DNA of 44,625 nt from Chloroflexota bacterium (GCA_021372475.1 JAJFUJ010000078.1:1-44625), one strand, 5' to 3'. Positions 1-10,603 are shown, counted from the first letter of the stretch. Numbers and translations are program-made. Notes: generated from the sequence alone by a model not told the origin.

Positions 1-519
1 CATTATGCCTGCTGGAGCCATTGCATCGACCTGATCGTCTATTTTGGCGGGCCCATCGCCTCGCTGGCGGCGCTGGCCAGCAGCGAGCAGCGCGGCCGCT
101 CCAACGGCGAGCAGGCGGTGGATGTGGCCGCTAGCTTTCGCACAGAGGGCGATGCTTCCGGCACGATTATCGGCACCCTGGCGCTCGATTTTGCCATGCC
201 GTTGTATGAGCTGACCCTGAGCTACGAGCGCGGCCGCATCTCACTGCGCGACCTGGACGGCGACCTCGAGTATGTGGACTACCGCGGGCATAAAATTGAG
301 ACCTATGCCCTCTCACGCAACACCTCCCGCTGGGACCAATACAACGCCACCTTTGCGGCCTCGCTCAAAGCCTACTTGGCCTCGATTCGTGCCGGCGGCC
401 CACCGCCGATCCCGGGGATGGCCGGGCTAGCAGAGCTGCAGGTGGAAGCGGCCATGAAGCGTTCCATACGCGAGCTCAGACCGGTCAACCTAGCCGAAGA
501 GTTCCCCCTGGAGATATAA
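1..519 (+). CDS. Gfo/Idh/MocA-family oxidoreductase, C-terminal part (5' truncated by window edge)
   Basis: The reading frame is open from base 1 to the TAA at 517-519, giving 172 residues without a start, so the N-terminal NAD(P)-binding half lies upstream of the window. What is visible fits the C-terminal substrate domain of the Gfo/Idh/MocA family: an early HCIDLIVYFGG stretch, where these enzymes carry a conserved H/D pair near the active site, followed by beta-strand-rich sequence ending in a helical tail. Family members oxidise or epimerise sugars and inositols with NAD(P). A GH32 hydrolase follows 125 bp downstream on the same strand, which suggests a sugar-catabolic operon. The substrate cannot be told from this fragment. 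Confidence 0.72.
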   Translation, partial: HYACWSHCIDLIVYFGGPIASLAALASSEQRGRSNGEQAVDVAASFRTEGDASGTIIGTLALDFAMPLYELTLSYERGRISLRDLDGDLEYVDYRGHKIETYALSRNTSRWDQYNATFAASLKAYLASIRAGGPPPIPGMAGLAELQVEAAMKRSIRELRPVNLAEEFPLEI

Positions 520-644
520 TGTGCCGGCGCACCAGGGCTGTATGCCGCCGCCCAACGCGGCAACGCGTATGAGCTGATGGGCAGGCGCGCGACGTCGGGG
601 CGATTATCAACGTCCTGCCTGGCGACGAGGCTTGAAAGGAGCAT

Positions 645-2129
645 ATGCCGATGCCGAGCTATCACTTTTCAACTCTCTCTGTAGATGCTTATCTGGAGCG
701 CGTCGCAGAGGCGCGCCGTGCGCTCGCCAGCGACCCGCAGCGGCCGCGCTATCACTTTACCGCGCCGGCCAACTGGCTGAACGACCCCAACGGCCTGATT
801 CAATGGCAGGGGATATACCACATGTTCTATCAACACATTCCGGATGACCCGGCGCAAGGTGCCAAATGGTGGGGGCATGCGGTGAGCAGCGACCTGCTGC
901 GTTGGCAGGATCGACCGCTAGCGCTGGCGCCCAGCCCCGGCACCGCCGACGCGGACGGCATTTGGTCGGGCTGCTGCCTGGCACACGGCGGGCGCGTGTA
1001 TGCACTGTACACCGGTTTCAAGGTGATGCAAACGGAAAAGGGCTATGACTCGGACCAGCGCCCCTGCCTGGCCTGGGCACAGGATGATAGCCTGGATACC
1101 TGGGAGAAATACCAGGGTAATCCGCTTGTCTCGCAGCCTGCCGGGGTACGCAGCGGAGACTTGCGCGACCACACCGCCTGGCGCGAGGGCGATTGGTGGT
1201 ACCAGGGCATCGGCTCGAGCATCGCGGGCGAGCACGGCGCCGTGCAGCTCTACCGCTCGCGCGATCTGCGCACCTGGGAATACCGCGGACGCCTGGCTGA
1301 GGGCCAGGCTGCTGAAAGCGGCTGGATGTGGGAGTGCCCTTCCTTCTTTGCGCTGGGAGGGCGGCACGTGCTGATTACCTCGCCGATTCCCTTTGGCAGG
1401 GCTATTTACTTTAGCGGGAATTACGAGGAGGAACGTTTCATTGCCCAACGGCAAGGTGAGTTAGATACGGGCGGCTGCTTCTATGCTCCGCAAACCTTCC
1501 AGGCGGATGACGGGCGCAGGCTCATGTTCGGATGGCTGTGGGAGGGCTTGCCCGAGCGCTATGCACAGGAAGCGGGTTGGGCCGGCGCGATGTCGCTGCC
1601 GCGCGTGCTGACACTGGATTCGGCAGGATATCTGTGCCAGCAGCCAGCAGCCGAGGTGGACACACTGCGCGGCGCCGGCTGGAAAGCGGAACCAATCCTG
1701 CTGCGCGACACCGGCGAGTATATGCTGCCCGTGCGCGGCGCGCAGCTCGAGTTGAATTTGGTAATACGTCCCACTGCAACTGGCAAGACCGGAGTGGTGC
1801 TGCGCCGTGCTGCAGATGGGGAGGAACGTACCCTGGTCTATTACGATGCAGACAAGCGCGAGCTGGGCATCGACCGCACACGCTCTTCGCGCGTCCCCGA
1901 TGCCGCTCGCGATGTGCGCGGCATCGCACTGCCCCTCGAAGCCGAGGAGGAGCTGCGGCTGCGCATTTACCTGGATAACTCGGTACTGGAGGTATTCGCC
2001 AATGAGCGCGCTGCCTTGGCCAGCCGAATATATCCGCAGGCTGAGAGCAACGGTGTGTCGCTTTACACCGAAGGCAGCCGGTCTGCAGTGTTGAGCGTCA
2101 GCGCTTGGCAGATGCAGGCGGTTTGGTAG
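645..2129 (+). CDS. Glycoside hydrolase family 32 (beta-fructosidase / sucrose-6-phosphate hydrolase type)
   Basis: A 494-residue protein with the three GH32 signatures: NDPNG near residues 46-50 with the nucleophile Asp47, a SGDLRDH segment near 175 matching the RD(P) transition-state motif, and WECPSFF near 229 carrying the acid/base Glu. The N-terminal half is the five-bladed propeller; the C-terminal part after about 330 matches the GH32 beta-sandwich (LRIYLDNSVLEVFAN). No signal peptide is visible, so a cytoplasmic enzyme acting on sucrose, sucrose-6-phosphate or short fructans is likely. GAAAGGA sits just before the ATG. The next gene starts 31 bp downstream, so the two are probably co-transcribed. 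Which fructoside is cut is inference. Confidence 0.93.
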   Translation: MPMPSYHFSTLSVDAYLERVAEARRALASDPQRPRYHFTAPANWLNDPNGLIQWQGIYHMFYQHIPDDPAQGAKWWGHAVSSDLLRWQDRPLALAPSPGTADADGIWSGCCLAHGGRVYALYTGFKVMQTEKGYDSDQRPCLAWAQDDSLDTWEKYQGNPLVSQPAGVRSGDLRDHTAWREGDWWYQGIGSSIAGEHGAVQLYRSRDLRTWEYRGRLAEGQAAESGWMWECPSFFALGGRHVLITSPIPFGRAIYFSGNYEEERFIAQRQGELDTGGCFYAPQTFQADDGRRLMFGWLWEGLPERYAQEAGWAGAMSLPRVLTLDSAGYLCQQPAAEVDTLRGAGWKAEPILLRDTGEYMLPVRGAQLELNLVIRPTATGKTGVVLRRAADGEERTLVYYDADKRELGIDRTRSSRVPDAARDVRGIALPLEAEEELRLRIYLDNSVLEVFANERAALASRIYPQAESNGVSLYTEGSRSAVLSVSAWQMQAVW

Positions 2130-2160
2130 TATTTATTCTACATATCATCAGGAGGACAGC

Positions 2161-3264
2161 ATGCTAGTCACGGGCATCGAGAGCTTTGAATGCCGGGTAC
2201 CGGTCAGCGAGAAAGCGGCCGCACACGGCGTGGGGCCGGATATCTGGGTGACGCGCGTCACCACCGATAAAGGCATTACCGGTTATGAGTTCTACCCCAC
2301 ACTGGGGCGCAACCTGGAGAAGGCGCGTAAAATCGTGGTCGGGCAGGATCCCCACAATATCGAGGTATTTCTACAGCAAGGGCTCGGGACGGCGCCTGGC
2401 GTCGAGACGGCGCTGTGGGATATCATCGGCAAGGCCGCCGGCCAGCCGGTGTACAAGCTGCTGGGCGCCGCCAAAGAGCACATCCCCTGCTACCTGACCT
2501 GCGTCTGGCCCGGCCCGGCCGACCAATCGGGGGTGACCTACGAGCAGCAGGCGGCCGATATCAAGTATTACCAGGAGCACGGTTTCAAGGCCGTCAAAAT
2601 CCGCGGCTTCCGCCGGCCAATCCAGGCTGATGGCGATGCGGTGGCGACCATCCGCGACGCGGTGGGCGGGCGCGAGGTGATGCAGATTATGATCGACCGC
2701 ACTGGGCCGTACTCGGGCACCATCTGGACGATGGACGAGGCCATCATCATGGCGCGCCGTTTCGAGAGCCTGGATGTGACCTGGCTGGAGGAGCCGCTCA
2801 ACCGCGGCGATGTCTTCGAGCATGCCAAGCTGGCGCAGACGGTCGATATCCCCATCACCGGCGGTGAGGGCGACCGCGGGCTATCGATGTTTAGCAGATA
2901 CCTGAAATACGGCAGCTATGATATCCTGCAGCCCGACACGATGAACTGCGGCGGTATCCTGACAACCAAGAAAATCGGCGCGCTGGCCGAGAGCTTCGGC
3001 GTGGACTGCGTGTTGCACGGCACGCACGGGCTGCTGCTGGCCTCGCGGCTGCAGAACGAAGCCAGCCTGCCCAACTGCTGGATATTGGAAGTGGCGCTGA
3101 CCAATCCCGGCCTGCTGCCGTGGGAGCAGTGGGAGCATTGCCTGGCGCTGGTGAACCAAAAGGAGCTCTATCGGGTTGAGAATGGCGAATTTATTATGTC
3201 TGACCTGCCCGGCCTGGGGCTGGATGTGAACGACGCGGCTCTGGAACGTTACCGCGTGCCGTAA
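2161..3264 (+). CDS. Mandelate racemase/muconate lactonizing enzyme family protein (enolase superfamily, likely sugar-acid dehydratase)
   Basis: A 367-residue protein with the enolase-superfamily layout. Probable metal ligands are Asp179 (MIDRTG), Glu210/211 (WLEEPL) and Glu236 (GGEGD). The second-strand catalytic motif reads KIR (Lys146-x-Arg148) rather than the KxK of mandelate racemase, and His286/His288 (HGTHG) lie at the expected end-of-barrel position. Such enzymes usually abstract the alpha proton of a carboxylate, and in sugar clusters they dehydrate aldonic acids. An AGGAGG-type site precedes the ATG and a strong terminator follows. The neighbouring GH32 and Gfo/Idh genes support sugar-acid metabolism; the exact substrate is not readable. 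Confidence 0.88.
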   Translation: MLVTGIESFECRVPVSEKAAAHGVGPDIWVTRVTTDKGITGYEFYPTLGRNLEKARKIVVGQDPHNIEVFLQQGLGTAPGVETALWDIIGKAAGQPVYKLLGAAKEHIPCYLTCVWPGPADQSGVTYEQQAADIKYYQEHGFKAVKIRGFRRPIQADGDAVATIRDAVGGREVMQIMIDRTGPYSGTIWTMDEAIIMARRFESLDVTWLEEPLNRGDVFEHAKLAQTVDIPITGGEGDRGLSMFSRYLKYGSYDILQPDTMNCGGILTTKKIGALAESFGVDCVLHGTHGLLLASRLQNEASLPNCWILEVALTNPGLLPWEQWEHCLALVNQKELYRVENGEFIMSDLPGLGLDVNDAALERYRVP

Positions 3265-3278
3265 GCCTGCGCATTAGC

Positions 3279-3309
3279 CCGGCCGGAATCTCACTCCGGC
3301 CGGTTTTTT
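3279..3309 (+). terminator. Rho-independent terminator after the GH32/enolase operon
   Basis: A perfect 9-bp stem, CCGGCCGGA at 3279-3287 with TCCGGCCGG at 3295-3303, closes a 7-nt loop and is followed directly by six T. It lies 15 bp after the enolase-superfamily stop codon. Confidence 0.93.
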
Positions 3310-3365
3310 ATTTCAACCGGGATACGATATACTGGTAACTAGATGTAGGTTGGAACTAAGGGAGC

Positions 3366-3908
3366 ATGATGGCTGGTTCATCGGGTCAAGTGGCTTTGAC
3401 TGACTTGGTTACGTTTTTCTATCCGGCCGCACCACCACCCGCTGGGTTCTGGTACGCCCATCCGCTACACGAGATAAAAGGTTTAACCGAGGAGCAGCTT
3501 TACTGGGCGCCTGACCCGCACAGCTTGTGCATCCTGTGGCAGGTTGGGCATATCGCCTGCCGTGAACGCCTGCATATCGGCGGATTTATGCAAGGGTTGA
3601 ACGCAGAGCAGCTCTGGCCGGAACCGTATGGGGTTTTCGGCGACGAATGGGCTGGTGTTGAGGAGATACGGCAGGCAGTGAGGAATCCGGCTGACTTGTA
3701 CGCGTATGTCGAGGCAGCGCGGCGCAGTGACCTGGAGTATATCAACTCGCTGACGCCGGAGGATTACAGCCGCCTGGTCTCACCCGATTCAGATAAGCTG
3801 ACCGTCGCCCATTGGCTGTTCATTACGGCCTGCCATACGGCGCTGCACATCGGGCGCATTCAGGCGCTGCGGGCGATCATCGAATCCAAACCGGAACGAG
3901 CCTGTTGA
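3366..3908 (+). CDS. DinB-superfamily protein
   Basis: A 180-residue protein with the features of the DinB/YfiT four-helix metal-binding fold: HPLHEIKGLTEEQLYW near the N-terminus, WQVGHIACRE in the second helix with a metal-ligand His, and HTALHIGRIQAL in the last helix with two spaced His. DinB proteins bind a divalent metal and often act as thiol-dependent S-transferases, but most have no known substrate. The SD (AAGGGAG) is close to the first ATG, so the second ATG at 3369 may be the true start. It stands alone between a terminator and lepA. Confidence 0.8.
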   Translation: MMAGSSGQVALTDLVTFFYPAAPPPAGFWYAHPLHEIKGLTEEQLYWAPDPHSLCILWQVGHIACRERLHIGGFMQGLNAEQLWPEPYGVFGDEWAGVEEIRQAVRNPADLYAYVEAARRSDLEYINSLTPEDYSRLVSPDSDKLTVAHWLFITACHTALHIGRIQALRAIIESKPERAC

Positions 3909-3977
3909 GCTGGCCATTTGCGTTTGTCCTTTTGTACCATTCATTTTGAACAATACTGGAAGCAGGTTTTATAAACT

Positions 3978-5792
<1,815 letters not shown>

Positions 5793-5802
5793 GGAGGCAG
5801 TT

Positions 5803-6534
5803 ATGAACGTTGTGGTAGTGGGCGCGCATCAGGATGACGAGATGAGCAGCGTCGGCACGCTCATTAAATGCGTCGCGCGGGGCGATAAAATCACCATCGT
5901 GTCGGTATCTAATGGTGACAAGGGCGGCCAGTTCGACCCGTCGATTCCGCACGAGGAAATCAGCCGTATCCGCATTGGCGAATGCACTGCCGTGGCGCAA
6001 GCGCTGGGCGGCAACTATTACTGCCTAGGGCAGGAGGACGAGTATATCGCTGATACGCGCGAGACGCGCGACCGGCTGACCGAGATTTTGCGCATGGAAA
6101 AGGCCGACCTCGTGCTCACTTCCCCTCTCAACGATTACAATCCTGACCATATCATCACCGGCGAGATGGTATACCACGCCGTGATGCTGACCACCGTGCG
6201 CACGATGACCTGGGAAGCCGCACCGCTCACGCGCACCCCGGCGATGTATTATATGGATTCCACGGGCGGTTTTGGCTTCGAGCCTACCGATTTTGTGGAT
6301 ATCAGCGATGTGTTCGCGCGCAAGCTCGAGATTTGCGCGCTACACAAGAGCCAAATGGCCAATATGGCCACTTTTGGCGGCTGGGATTTGGTGACGTATG
6401 CCAAGGTGACCAACCGTTACCGCGGGCTGCAGTGTTACGTGGAATACGCAGAGGCTTTCCATGCCGAGATGCGCTGGCCGCGGGCTACACCCTATGAGTA
6501 TCTGCCCAAAGGAAAGCACCCCGACCTGCGCTAA
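5803..6534 (+). CDS. PIG-L/LmbE-family deacetylase
   Basis: A 243-residue zinc hydrolase. The signature HxDDE appears as GAHQDDE near residues 8-14, and the third zinc His is probably in YNPDHIITG near 120. Members remove N-acetyl groups from GlcNAc-containing molecules (GlcNAc-PI, GlcNAc-inositol, bacillithiol and mycothiol precursors). GGGAGG stands a few bases before the ATG, and the gene is almost contiguous with lepA, so it probably shares its transcript. Its stop overlaps the stop of the convergent phosphotriesterase gene by 3 bp. The substrate is not known from sequence; a glycan fragment or a low-molecular-weight thiol pathway are the options. Confidence 0.9.
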   Translation: MNVVVVGAHQDDEMSSVGTLIKCVARGDKITIVSVSNGDKGGQFDPSIPHEEISRIRIGECTAVAQALGGNYYCLGQEDEYIADTRETRDRLTEILRMEKADLVLTSPLNDYNPDHIITGEMVYHAVMLTTVRTMTWEAAPLTRTPAMYYMDSTGGFGFEPTDFVDISDVFARKLEICALHKSQMANMATFGGWDLVTYAKVTNRYRGLQCYVEYAEAFHAEMRWPRATPYEYLPKGKHPDLR

Positions 6535-7535
6535 GCGGACGCGGCGAACGCGCGGGCTGGATTGGTGACGGTCAACTCGGTAATGGCTGCTTTGGCGACG
6601 CCGGCCTGCGTCAGGGCCGGCAGGATGCTAGCGTAGAGCGCGGTAAATGGGCGCACCGTGCCGCCGTCGGGCTGACCGACGTTGTACCAGCCGGCATCCT
6701 GTGAGAGCAGGAGCTGGCTGCCGTACCCCGCATCCAGGGCGCGCTGGATAAGCGCGATATCCGCCTCAAGCGCGCGGGTGCCCAAGGCGTCGTACTCTAG
6801 CCAGGCACCGCGTTTGAACAGCGCTACGTGATCGCCCCAGGCGGGTATTTGATCGGCATGCACGATGATATAACGCGCCGGGTTCATCTTTTCAGCTTCG
6901 ATGATATCCAGGCTCTCGTAGGCCGCGGCCGCCTCACCGGTATGACAGGCCACTACCATGCCACTCGCCAGGTGGGTGAGCGCGGCGGCACGCACAATTT
7001 TACGCTGCACGTTCTCGAGCTTGCCCGGGTTCACCGCGATCTTGATAAATCCCGGCTTGATGCCGCTTGGCCTGATGCCGTCACGCCACTCTGCTATCCA
7101 TTCCTCGGCGATCTGCTCCGCAGTGCTGCTAAAAGCCCGTTGGGGCAGGTAGGGTGCCTTGTACCAGCCGGTGTTGGTCAGGATATGCATGCTGGTTCGT
7201 TGTGCGAGCCGGCGCAGCACCTCGACATCGCGTGCCAGGTAAGCGGGCGTGCAGTCGATAAAAGTGCGCACGCCCTGCCGCACGAGATCACACAGGTAGG
7301 GCTCCATCCGCATAACAATTTCATCCACCTGATAGCGCGCAGGCGAGACTTTGTCGGCGCCGATAAAATCGCACATGATATGCTCGTGGGGCAGGGTGCT
7401 GCCCATCTCGGCGGGGGCGATGGATCCAAGTACAGTCTGGATTCGTGTAGACGACTGCATATCTGGTTTACAGCTCATGAGCAATACTCCTGCTAGGCTG
7501 GCGAGTGCACCGCGCATAAAAACACGGCGGCTCAT
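6531..7535 (-). CDS. Phosphotriesterase/amidohydrolase-family protein with Tat-like lipoprotein signal
   Basis: A 334-residue protein starting at the ATG complementary to 7533-7535. The N-terminus has a twin-arginine-like motif (SRRVFMR), a hydrophobic stretch and a lipobox ending at Cys22, so it is probably exported and lipid-anchored. All binuclear-metal ligands of the phosphotriesterase family are visible: His50/His52 (HEH), Lys165 for carbamylation (GFIKI), His198 (ACHTGE), His226 (VHAD) and Asp280 (SQDAGW). Family members are lactonases, phosphotriesterases or resiniferatoxin-binding-like hydrolases. It is the last gene of a minus-strand operon behind the URO-D gene. No clear SD is seen. 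An open frame fuses it to the shifted URO-D tail, but that fusion is an artefact of the frameshift. Confidence 0.87.
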   Translation of the reverse strand: MSRRVFMRGALASLAGVLLMSCKPDMQSSTRIQTVLGSIAPAEMGSTLPHEHIMCDFIGADKVSPARYQVDEIVMRMEPYLCDLVRQGVRTFIDCTPAYLARDVEVLRRLAQRTSMHILTNTGWYKAPYLPQRAFSSTAEQIAEEWIAEWRDGIRPSGIKPGFIKIAVNPGKLENVQRKIVRAAALTHLASGMVVACHTGEAAAAYESLDIIEAEKMNPARYIIVHADQIPAWGDHVALFKRGAWLEYDALGTRALEADIALIQRALDAGYGSQLLLSQDAGWYNVGQPDGGTVRPFTALYASILPALTQAGVAKAAITELTVTNPARAFAASA

Positions 7536-7572
7536 ATTGAAAGCCTGTTTATTAGATTTACTAACTAAATAT

Positions 7573-8669
7573 CTAGGTATCACGGCATCCGTACTTGGCC
7601 ATCCAGTCGCGCACGGCCTCAAAACGCCAGAGCGGTACAGGCAGGCCATCGGCAGCCAGCCACAAGACAAAGCGGCTGCGGCGCAGGCGCGGCGTATAGA
7701 GCGCATCCAACGCGCGCCAGATTTCCTCGCGAGAGCCGGTATTGAATACCGTCGGATCGAATACACCCAGAATGACCTGCTCTTCACCGATGACATCGAG
7801 ATAGTGTTCATAAGGCGTATCGCCGACGGGCGGCGGGGTGAGCCCGTGTACCCCCTGCAGGCCGGTGCTGAAATATCAGCCAGCAGGTTACTAATGTGGC
7901 CGCACATGTGCACCAGCGCCGTTTTACCCGCACCATGGATGATGCGGCAGAAATCGGCCACGTGCCGTCCGTTATGGCGGCGGTAGAGCGCCGGGCTGAT
8001 ATAGTAGCTTGAGGTGTTCTCGCACAGGATGACGGTCTCCACCGGGCCAGCGGCCAGGGTGCGGAAGGCGTCCAATTCGCAAGTGTGGATGGCATCGATA
8101 AGCCCGTCCATCTCGGCAGGATAATCGTTGGCCAGATAGTAAAAGGCTTCGGCGCCCATGGCCGTCTCCAGCAGGTGCGGCACCGTCGAGGGCCCCCAAA
8201 AGCGCGTCAGGATGCCGTCCTGGCCGAGCGCGGTCTCCATCTCGGCCAGCGCGGGGGAGTCGTCGTAGCTTACATAATGTGCGCCTTCCCACATCTCGCG
8301 ATAAAGTTTAATCCCGTCAAGGGTAGTGACGGGGTACTGCATGGGATGGCCGCGCCTGGTCATCGAATGCAGCGTGCCGCGCGGTGTGCGCCAGGTGCTG
8401 TTAACGATATCTCCCTGCGTTTCGCTGCTCACGGTGACATTCGGTCCCCATACAAGCTGCGGCGAGCGGAAGGTCTGCGGCAGTCCCCAGCTATCCAAGA
8501 GCAGGATATCGCAGCCCAGGTAGCGGTATAGGTCGAGGCCGCCGTTGCCGCGCAGCTCGGGCGGCATCAGATCGAGGGTGTTGCTGTCCACGAGGGTTGT
8601 CCAGGCCAACCGGTCGGCGGCCTGGCCATGCAGCAGAGCGTTGAGGCGCTGCCTGCCGCTCAGCGCCAT
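7573..8669 (-). pseudogene. URO-D-family protein interrupted by one frameshift
   Basis: Reading leftward from the ATG complementary to 8667-8669, about 267 codons encode a uroporphyrinogen-decarboxylase-fold protein: MALSGRQRLNALLHGQAADR at the start and LVHMCGHISNLLADIS near the shift. After the codons at about 7869 the original frame becomes nonsense-like (arginine- and alanine-rich). The next frame continues the family sequence (TGLQGVHGLTPPPVGDTP, then VILGVFDPTVFN) for about 97 codons to a TAG at 7573-7575. One base appears to be missing near 7866-7871. The combined length of about 364 residues is normal for the family. Its start overlaps the creatininase stop by 10 bp. It could be a sequencing error or a recent inactivation. 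Confidence 0.82.
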
Positions 8670-9574
8670 GGCGCGCCATCCGGGTCAGGCACCTGCCAAT
8701 TGGCGCGCCACATAGAATCGGGCGCCAGCGCATCATCGTCCCAGCCCCATGAGGGCTGCATGGTCTTGAACTCCTTGAGTCTGGGCCAGACCACCTGCTG
8801 CCAGAGCGCCTCCGTCTGGGCAAAGGTGACCAGCCGTTCGCTGTGCGGCGCGGTATCATAGGCGGCCAGCAGTTCGCAGGCGCGCTCGCCCAGGTAGCGC
8901 ACCTCATCGGCCACCATGCGTTCGCCGATGCGCCGGTCGCTTTCGAGCACGTCGGCGCCCATCGCATAGGGATGGGAAGACGTATCCTCTGGCACGCGGC
9001 CGATATCCACCAGCTCGGGCATAAGCGCCCACAGCAGTGACGTCTCCACGCGGCCGGCATGGTCGCCGCCCGAATGTCCGTCGCCGGCAAAGCCGGGGGT
9101 GTTGGCTTGGAAATCGGGTAAGGAATACAGTCGCGCACTCACAAACGGCTGCACCAGGCCAACCAAGGTGTTCAGGTCCTCCCAGTTGGGGCCGTAATGC
9201 CCGGTGAGCAGGATCACGGCATGAAAGCCCAGCGCATCGGCCTGGCGAATCTGGTAGAGCACGTTCTTAAAATGCACCCAGGGCGGCACGGCGGTGAGCC
9301 AGGAATGCGGCACCTGGCCGATGGTCCTCTCAGACCAGAGGGCATAACCGCCCAGCTCGTGGATGTGCCAGTAATCGACGGGCGCCACGATACCGCCATG
9401 CTCGCGGGCGGCCAGGCAGGCAATGGCGTGCGCCTTCAAAGCGTCCAGCCCGAGCGCGTTCTGCGGGCCATGCGGCTCGCACAGCCCATAGGTATAATAC
9501 AAGAGCGGGCAGACGTTAAAAGCGCGCTCGAGCTCATCCGGGAACATACGTTCCCATTCCACTTTTCCCATCAT
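8660..9574 (-). CDS. Creatininase-family amidohydrolase
   Basis: A 304-residue protein with the creatininase fold motifs: EPHGPQ (Glu33, His35) with Asp44 downstream, GHYGPN at 125-130, and DHAGRVETS at 171-179 with Glu177 as a likely metal ligand. The family hydrolyses cyclic or linear amides; members include creatinine amidohydrolase, the archaeal FAPy deformylase and the mycofactocin peptidase MftE. Its start overlaps the stop of the upstream winged-helix gene in an ATGA, and its end overlaps the URO-D start, so translation is probably coupled. GAGGAG precedes two adjacent ATGs (9574 and 9571). Its partners do not match a creatinine pathway, so another amide is likely. Confidence 0.87.
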   Translation of the reverse strand: MMGKVEWERMFPDELERAFNVCPLLYYTYGLCEPHGPQNALGLDALKAHAIACLAAREHGGIVAPVDYWHIHELGGYALWSERTIGQVPHSWLTAVPPWVHFKNVLYQIRQADALGFHAVILLTGHYGPNWEDLNTLVGLVQPFVSARLYSLPDFQANTPGFAGDGHSGGDHAGRVETSLLWALMPELVDIGRVPEDTSSHPYAMGADVLESDRRIGERMVADEVRYLGERACELLAAYDTAPHSERLVTFAQTEALWQQVVWPRLKEFKTMQPSWGWDDDALAPDSMWRANWQVPDPDGAPWR

Positions 9575-10527
9575 TTCTCCTCATTGGGCATGTACGGAGC
9601 GGCGTTGTGCGCATTCATGCGGGTGTAGATATCCTCCCAAGATATATGCAGCAGGTCGCCGGTCGGCAGGAACTCGACGCGTTCGACGATAAAGCCAAAG
9701 CCGACGCCACGCTGCAGGCGTCGCTCCAGCACAGCCGCGTAATGGCGCAGCCGCTCGAACGTTTTGAGGGCAACCTTGGCGCCGGGCTGATACACTTGCA
9801 CCAGCAGGATGTGGCGCGGCGTGTACACGACAAGGTCTATATCCTGTTTAACCAGGTCGACGACACCCTCGGCTTTGCGCAGCAGCTTTCTGGATGAGAC
9901 GGTGGCTTGCAGATGGCGGGCAGGCCAGCCGGCGCGGCCGGATTCGCCAGGCAGCCGCAGGCGCGCCTCAGAGCCGCTGCGCCAGGTATGCTCGATGCCA
10001 AAATCCTCTGGCAGCCCCAGCAAGCCGTTATAATAGCGGATGAAAGCGTCCTCGCGGTTGTGCTCACCGCGAGCCTGCCTGGCATCGGCGTAGAGCAGGT
10101 CGCGCAGGGGCTGGACGTACTGCAGTACAACGGCATTCTCGCATTCGAGTCTAGTGCACGGCGAAGCGAGCTTGTGCATCAGCCAGGTGCGTTCCTGCGG
10201 GAAGGTCAGCAGCGGCGACAGGTAGAGCGCCTGCCAACCCGCATCCGAGCGCATCTGCTCGCGGCCGTAATCCGGCAGCGCTATAAAACCACCGACTGGC
10301 TCAGGATTTGCGGCCGCAGCCTCACGCTGTTCCACACGGGTAGCATAGAAGCGCCAGGAATGACCGGCGCGCTCCCCACGCACCAGCCCTTGCAGCATCA
10401 ACTCACGGGTGGCGTGGTAAACACTGGAGCGCGAGGCGATGCCAGTACGGGCGCACAATTCGCTAGTCGAAAGGCTGGACGGCGCGGCCGCATCGAGCAC
10501 CTGCAGGATAGAAGGTCCATGGGTCAT
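9571..10527 (-). CDS. Winged-helix DNA-binding protein with a PD-(D/E)XK-nuclease-like C-terminal domain
   Basis: A 318-residue protein with two visible parts. Residues 1-65 look like a winged helix: TSELCARTGIASRSSVYHAT as the helix-turn-helix and LVRGERAGHSWRFYA as the wing. Residues about 215-300 have a beta-strand pattern like PD-(D/E)XK nucleases (QDIDLVVYTPRHILLVQVY), with Asp229/Asp231 at the D position. The ExK pair reads Gln244-x-Tyr246, so if the fold assignment is right the site is probably inactive. It heads the operon with the creatininase, URO-D and phosphotriesterase genes and may regulate them. I do not recognise a named family. The HTH call is fairly firm; the nuclease-fold call is tentative. 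Confidence 0.6.
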   Translation of the reverse strand: MTHGPSILQVLDAAAPSSLSTSELCARTGIASRSSVYHATRELMLQGLVRGERAGHSWRFYATRVEQREAAAANPEPVGGFIALPDYGREQMRSDAGWQALYLSPLLTFPQERTWLMHKLASPCTRLECENAVVLQYVQPLRDLLYADARQARGEHNREDAFIRYYNGLLGLPEDFGIEHTWRSGSEARLRLPGESGRAGWPARHLQATVSSRKLLRKAEGVVDLVKQDIDLVVYTPRHILLVQVYQPGAKVALKTFERLRHYAAVLERRLQRGVGFGFIVERVEFLPTGDLLHISWEDIYTRMNAHNAAPYMPNEEK

Positions 10528-10603
10528 CTGAACGGCCTCCTTAACGACATGGTAGAATGGAACAAATTCGACGCGCGTGACGTATACAGCTTAGCACAAT
10601 TAT

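Noticed and set aside
6531-8669. A genuine URO-D/phosphotriesterase fusion protein of 712 residues
   Set aside because: The joining region is arginine-rich nonsense in the shifted frame, while the true URO-D tail and stop are readable in another frame. The phosphotriesterase has its own signal peptide.
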